A DNA stretch of 14,406 nt from Microcaldota archaeon (GTDB taxonomy: Archaea > Micrarchaeota > Micrarchaeia > Micrarchaeales > CABMGC01), in NCBI GenBank assembly GCA_030043435.1, contig JASHXR010000015.1:1-14406 (forward strand), read 5' to 3'. The position numbers were made by a program, and so were the translations under genes. Under the pieces are notes generated by a model. The model was not told the DNA's origin and searched no databases. It was given only the letters and a program-made list of their open reading frames with translations. Positions 12,169 through 14,406 of the stretch are shown here, piece after piece. Position 1 is the stretch's first letter. Every line of letters begins with the position of its first letter.

Positions 12169-14406
12169 GCGAGAGAGCCAAAGAGCGCACCGCTGGACGA
12201 CGAGCTCCAGACGAGCTATATCGACTACGCGATGAGCGTGATCATAGGGAGGGCGATACCCGACGCGCGCGACGGCCTGAAGCCGGTGCAGCGGAGGATA
12301 CTCTACTCCATGTACAACCTGAAGAACTTCCACAACCTGCCCACTAAGAAGAGCGCAAGGATCGTCGGTGAGATCCTTGGTCATTTCCACCCTCACGGCG
12401 ACATCGCAGTCTACGACGCCCTGGTCAGGATGGCCCAGGACTTCTCCATGCACCATAGGCTCGTGGAAGGCCAGGGTAACATGGGCTGCTTCACCAAGGA
12501 CACAAAGATAAGGCTCACCGACGGAAGGGACGCAACCTTCGTCGAGCTGATAGAAGATTGCAAAGACGGAAAGAAGAACATGGCATTCACATACAACGCC
12601 ACGACCAAAAGCATCGAGACAGCCGAGATCAGGAACCCGCGCATGACGAGACGCGACACGGAACTGGTGGCCGTAACCTTGGACAACGGGGAAAGGATAA
12701 GATGCACGCCAGACCATAGGTTCCTGCTCAGAGACGGGACATACAGACAGGCAATGGAGCTAGAACCAGGAGACGCGCTTATGCCCCTCTGCACCCAAAC
12801 ACAAGCCGGAATCTTGGATACTAACGTCAGAGTCACTCGTCACACCATCCAATACCCCGGGATAACAGCCAGACTCTATGGCTCAATAAGTACAAACGGC
12901 AGCATTCCAGGATCCGAAAGCGCAACTGCACGCCTTTCAGGTCTTGACGAGACTGCAGGCAAAGCAAAGACCTACAGCCGCAAGGTAATGAGAGTCGCAT
13001 CCCTATCGGAGCGCGAGGACGTGTACGACCTTACCATAGAACCATGGCACAACTTCGCCCTCTCTTCCGGAGTGTTTGTCCACAACTCAATCGACGGCGA
13101 CCCTCCTGCCGCGATGCGTTATACGGAGGTGAGGCTCACCAAGATCGCAGAGGAGATGCTCAACGACCTCGACAAGGAGACCGTCGACTTCGTCCCCAAC
13201 TTCGACAATACGGAGAAGGAGCCGGTCACCCTCCCATCGAAGATACCCAACCTCCTCGTAAACGGCTCCTCGGGCATAGCCGTGGGCGTGGCGACCAGCA
13301 TACCGCCGCACAACCTGTCCGAGGTATGCGATGCGATAGTCTACGCGCTAGACAACAATGAGGCTACCGTGGAGGACATGCTCGGGATAATAAAGGGGCC
13401 AGACTTCCCCACCGGCGGCATAGCGATAATGTCTCAGAACGCATACAACGGATACAGGCACGGCCGCGGCCAGACCACGGTAAGGGCCAAGGCCGACATA
13501 GACGAAGGAAAACGGAAGATAATCGTCACCGAGATACCGTACAACGTCAACAAGTCCGTGCTCATACAGACGATAGCGACGCTGGTGCGGGAGAAGGCGA
13601 TAATCGGGATAAAGGACATGCGCGACGAGAGCGACAAGAGCGGGATACGTATATCCATAGACCTGAAGGAGGACGCGAACCCCAAGCAGGTGCTCAACAT
13701 GCTCTACAAGCACACCCAGCTGGAGATGACCTTCCCGATAATCAACCTCGCCGTCATCGGAAAGAGCCTCAAGAGCCTGAGCCTTCTCGGCATGGTCAGG
13801 ACCTTCATCGACTACAGGAGGGATGTGGTGCTCAGGCGCAGCCGCTACGAGCTCGCCGTGGCCACGGACCGGCTCCACATAGTCAACGGGCTGCTGCTCG
13901 CGATAGGACGGATAGACGAGATAATCAAGGACATAAAGAAGAGCGGGGAGATCGGCCAGGCGCGCGCCACGCTGATGTCGGGGTACGGCCTCTCAGAGAA
14001 GCAGGCCAACGCGATACTCGACATGAAGCTCAGCAGGCTCACCCACCTTGAGAGCGACTCGCTGGACAAGGAGAGGGCAGAGCTCGAGGCTACCGTATCG
14101 CGCTACAAGGCCATAACAGAGCATCCTGAGATGGTAGACAGGATAATAAAGGAGGAGACGCAGGAGGTGAAGAGGCAGTTCTCCATACCTAGAAGGACAG
14201 AGATACTAAACATCGACGAGCCGCTTGGCATAACCGAAGAGGACATGATAAGCAACGAGCGCGTCACAGTCATAATGACAAACAACGGCTATGTCAAGCG
14301 CCAGCCTACGTCTGGCTTCAAGGAGCAGGGAAGGGGAGGGAGGGGCGTCATAGCGATAAACCTGACAGAGGGCGACTACGTTAAGGAGATACTCACGTGC
14401 AACAAC
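12169..14406 (+). CDS. gyrA: DNA gyrase subunit A, intein-containing, no normal start codon, 3'-truncated
   Basis: DNA-cleaving subunit of gyrase. The frame is open from just after an in-frame TGA (12166-12168) to the window end. Exteins show [54 protein letters not shown] then [12 protein letters not shown] with the catalytic Tyr at 13120-13122, the tower and coiled-coil region, and a GyrA-box-like QGRGGRG (from about 14326) that opens the C-terminal beta-pinwheel. That box marks GyrA rather than ParC. A 200-residue intein interrupts the winged-helix domain. No ATG, GTG or TTG lies between the TGA and the ATG at 12232, which would cut off the conserved N-terminus; an ATG at 12158 is in another frame. 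Residue 83 (E. coli numbering) is Ile instead of Ser, a position linked to quinolone sensitivity. About 546 extein residues are seen of some 800. Confidence 0.95.
12487..13086 (+). other. GyrA mini-intein (200 residues, no homing endonuclease)
   Basis: A protein-splicing element in frame within GyrA. It begins with Cys (12487) and ends VFVHN (Asn at 13084) before an extein Ser+1, so all splice-junction residues are standard. Block A is [13 protein letters not shown]. Block B is [10 protein letters not shown] with the TxxH motif (T74, H77). Block F is [17 protein letters not shown] (179-195) and block G ends H199-N200. Between B and F lies only about 100 residues, with a Gly/Ser/Thr-rich linker and no LAGLIDADG motif, so no endonuclease is present. 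Codons such as ACA, CAA, ACT and CTT are commoner here than in the exteins, a sign of separate origin. Precise removal restores GQGNMGSIDGDPP, the normal GyrA sequence. Confidence 0.95.

Noticed and set aside
12784..12960. Possible homing endonuclease domain in the GyrA intein
   Set aside because: Only about 100 residues separate blocks B and F, with Gly/Ser/Thr-rich linker sequence and no LAGLIDADG or HNH motif.
13044..13361. 105-codon plus-strand frame in gyrA
   Set aside because: Out of frame with the conserved GyrA reading frame and low-complexity; a shadow.

Overview
This window is archaeal and mostly ordinary housekeeping DNA, GC-rich and densely packed. The diagnostic genes are ribosomal protein L44e, aIF2-alpha, the transcription factor TFE, a GINS replication subunit, a PAC2 proteasome-assembly-type protein and a COG2403 (cyclic 2,3-diphosphoglycerate synthase-like) GTPase. 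Also archaeal are TATA boxes about 26 nt before predicted transcript starts, tRNAs without an encoded CCA, a tRNA intron with a bulge-helix-bulge splice signal, and heavy AGG/ATA codon use. Gyrase, aconitase and a Tag-type glycosylase were probably acquired from bacteria. A small-genome DPANN-type archaeon (for example a Micrarchaeota-like lineage) would fit, but that is a guess.

Layout. Positions 1-3240 (+) carry a 5'-truncated aconitase whose stop overlaps the start of a malate dehydrogenase, a two-gene TCA unit. Positions 3336-5900 (-) hold a tight operon read from right to left: GINS subunit, L44e, aIF2-alpha, PAC2 protein, then an intron-containing tRNA-Gly(CCC). Initiator tRNA-Met lies at 5972-6046 (-) and TFE, with an unusual basic N-terminal extension, at 6140-6913 (-). 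An unrecognised gene at 7196-7810 (+) converges on and overlaps a DNA-3-methyladenine glycosylase I gene at 7791-8366 (-). The gap at 8367-8638 contains a long imperfect hairpin. tRNA-Lys(CTT) and the COG2403 GTPase follow on the minus strand. From 10243 to the end (+) lie gyrB and gyrA; gyrA runs off the window.

The most interesting region is gyrA. It is interrupted by a 200-residue mini-intein (12487-13086) inserted between Gly and Ser of the GN(F/M)G-SIDGD motif, 11 residues before the catalytic tyrosine. This is not the site of the well-known mycobacterial GyrA intein. The gyrA frame also has no ordinary start codon: an in-frame TGA at 12166 precedes the conserved N-terminus, whereas a well-placed ATG at 12158 lies in another frame. 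That points to an indel, recoding or non-canonical initiation. Other notable items are the TFE extension, an Asn-Arg-Thr cofactor-loop motif in malate dehydrogenase suggesting NADP(H) use, and the absence of rps27e and nop10 from the translation operon.
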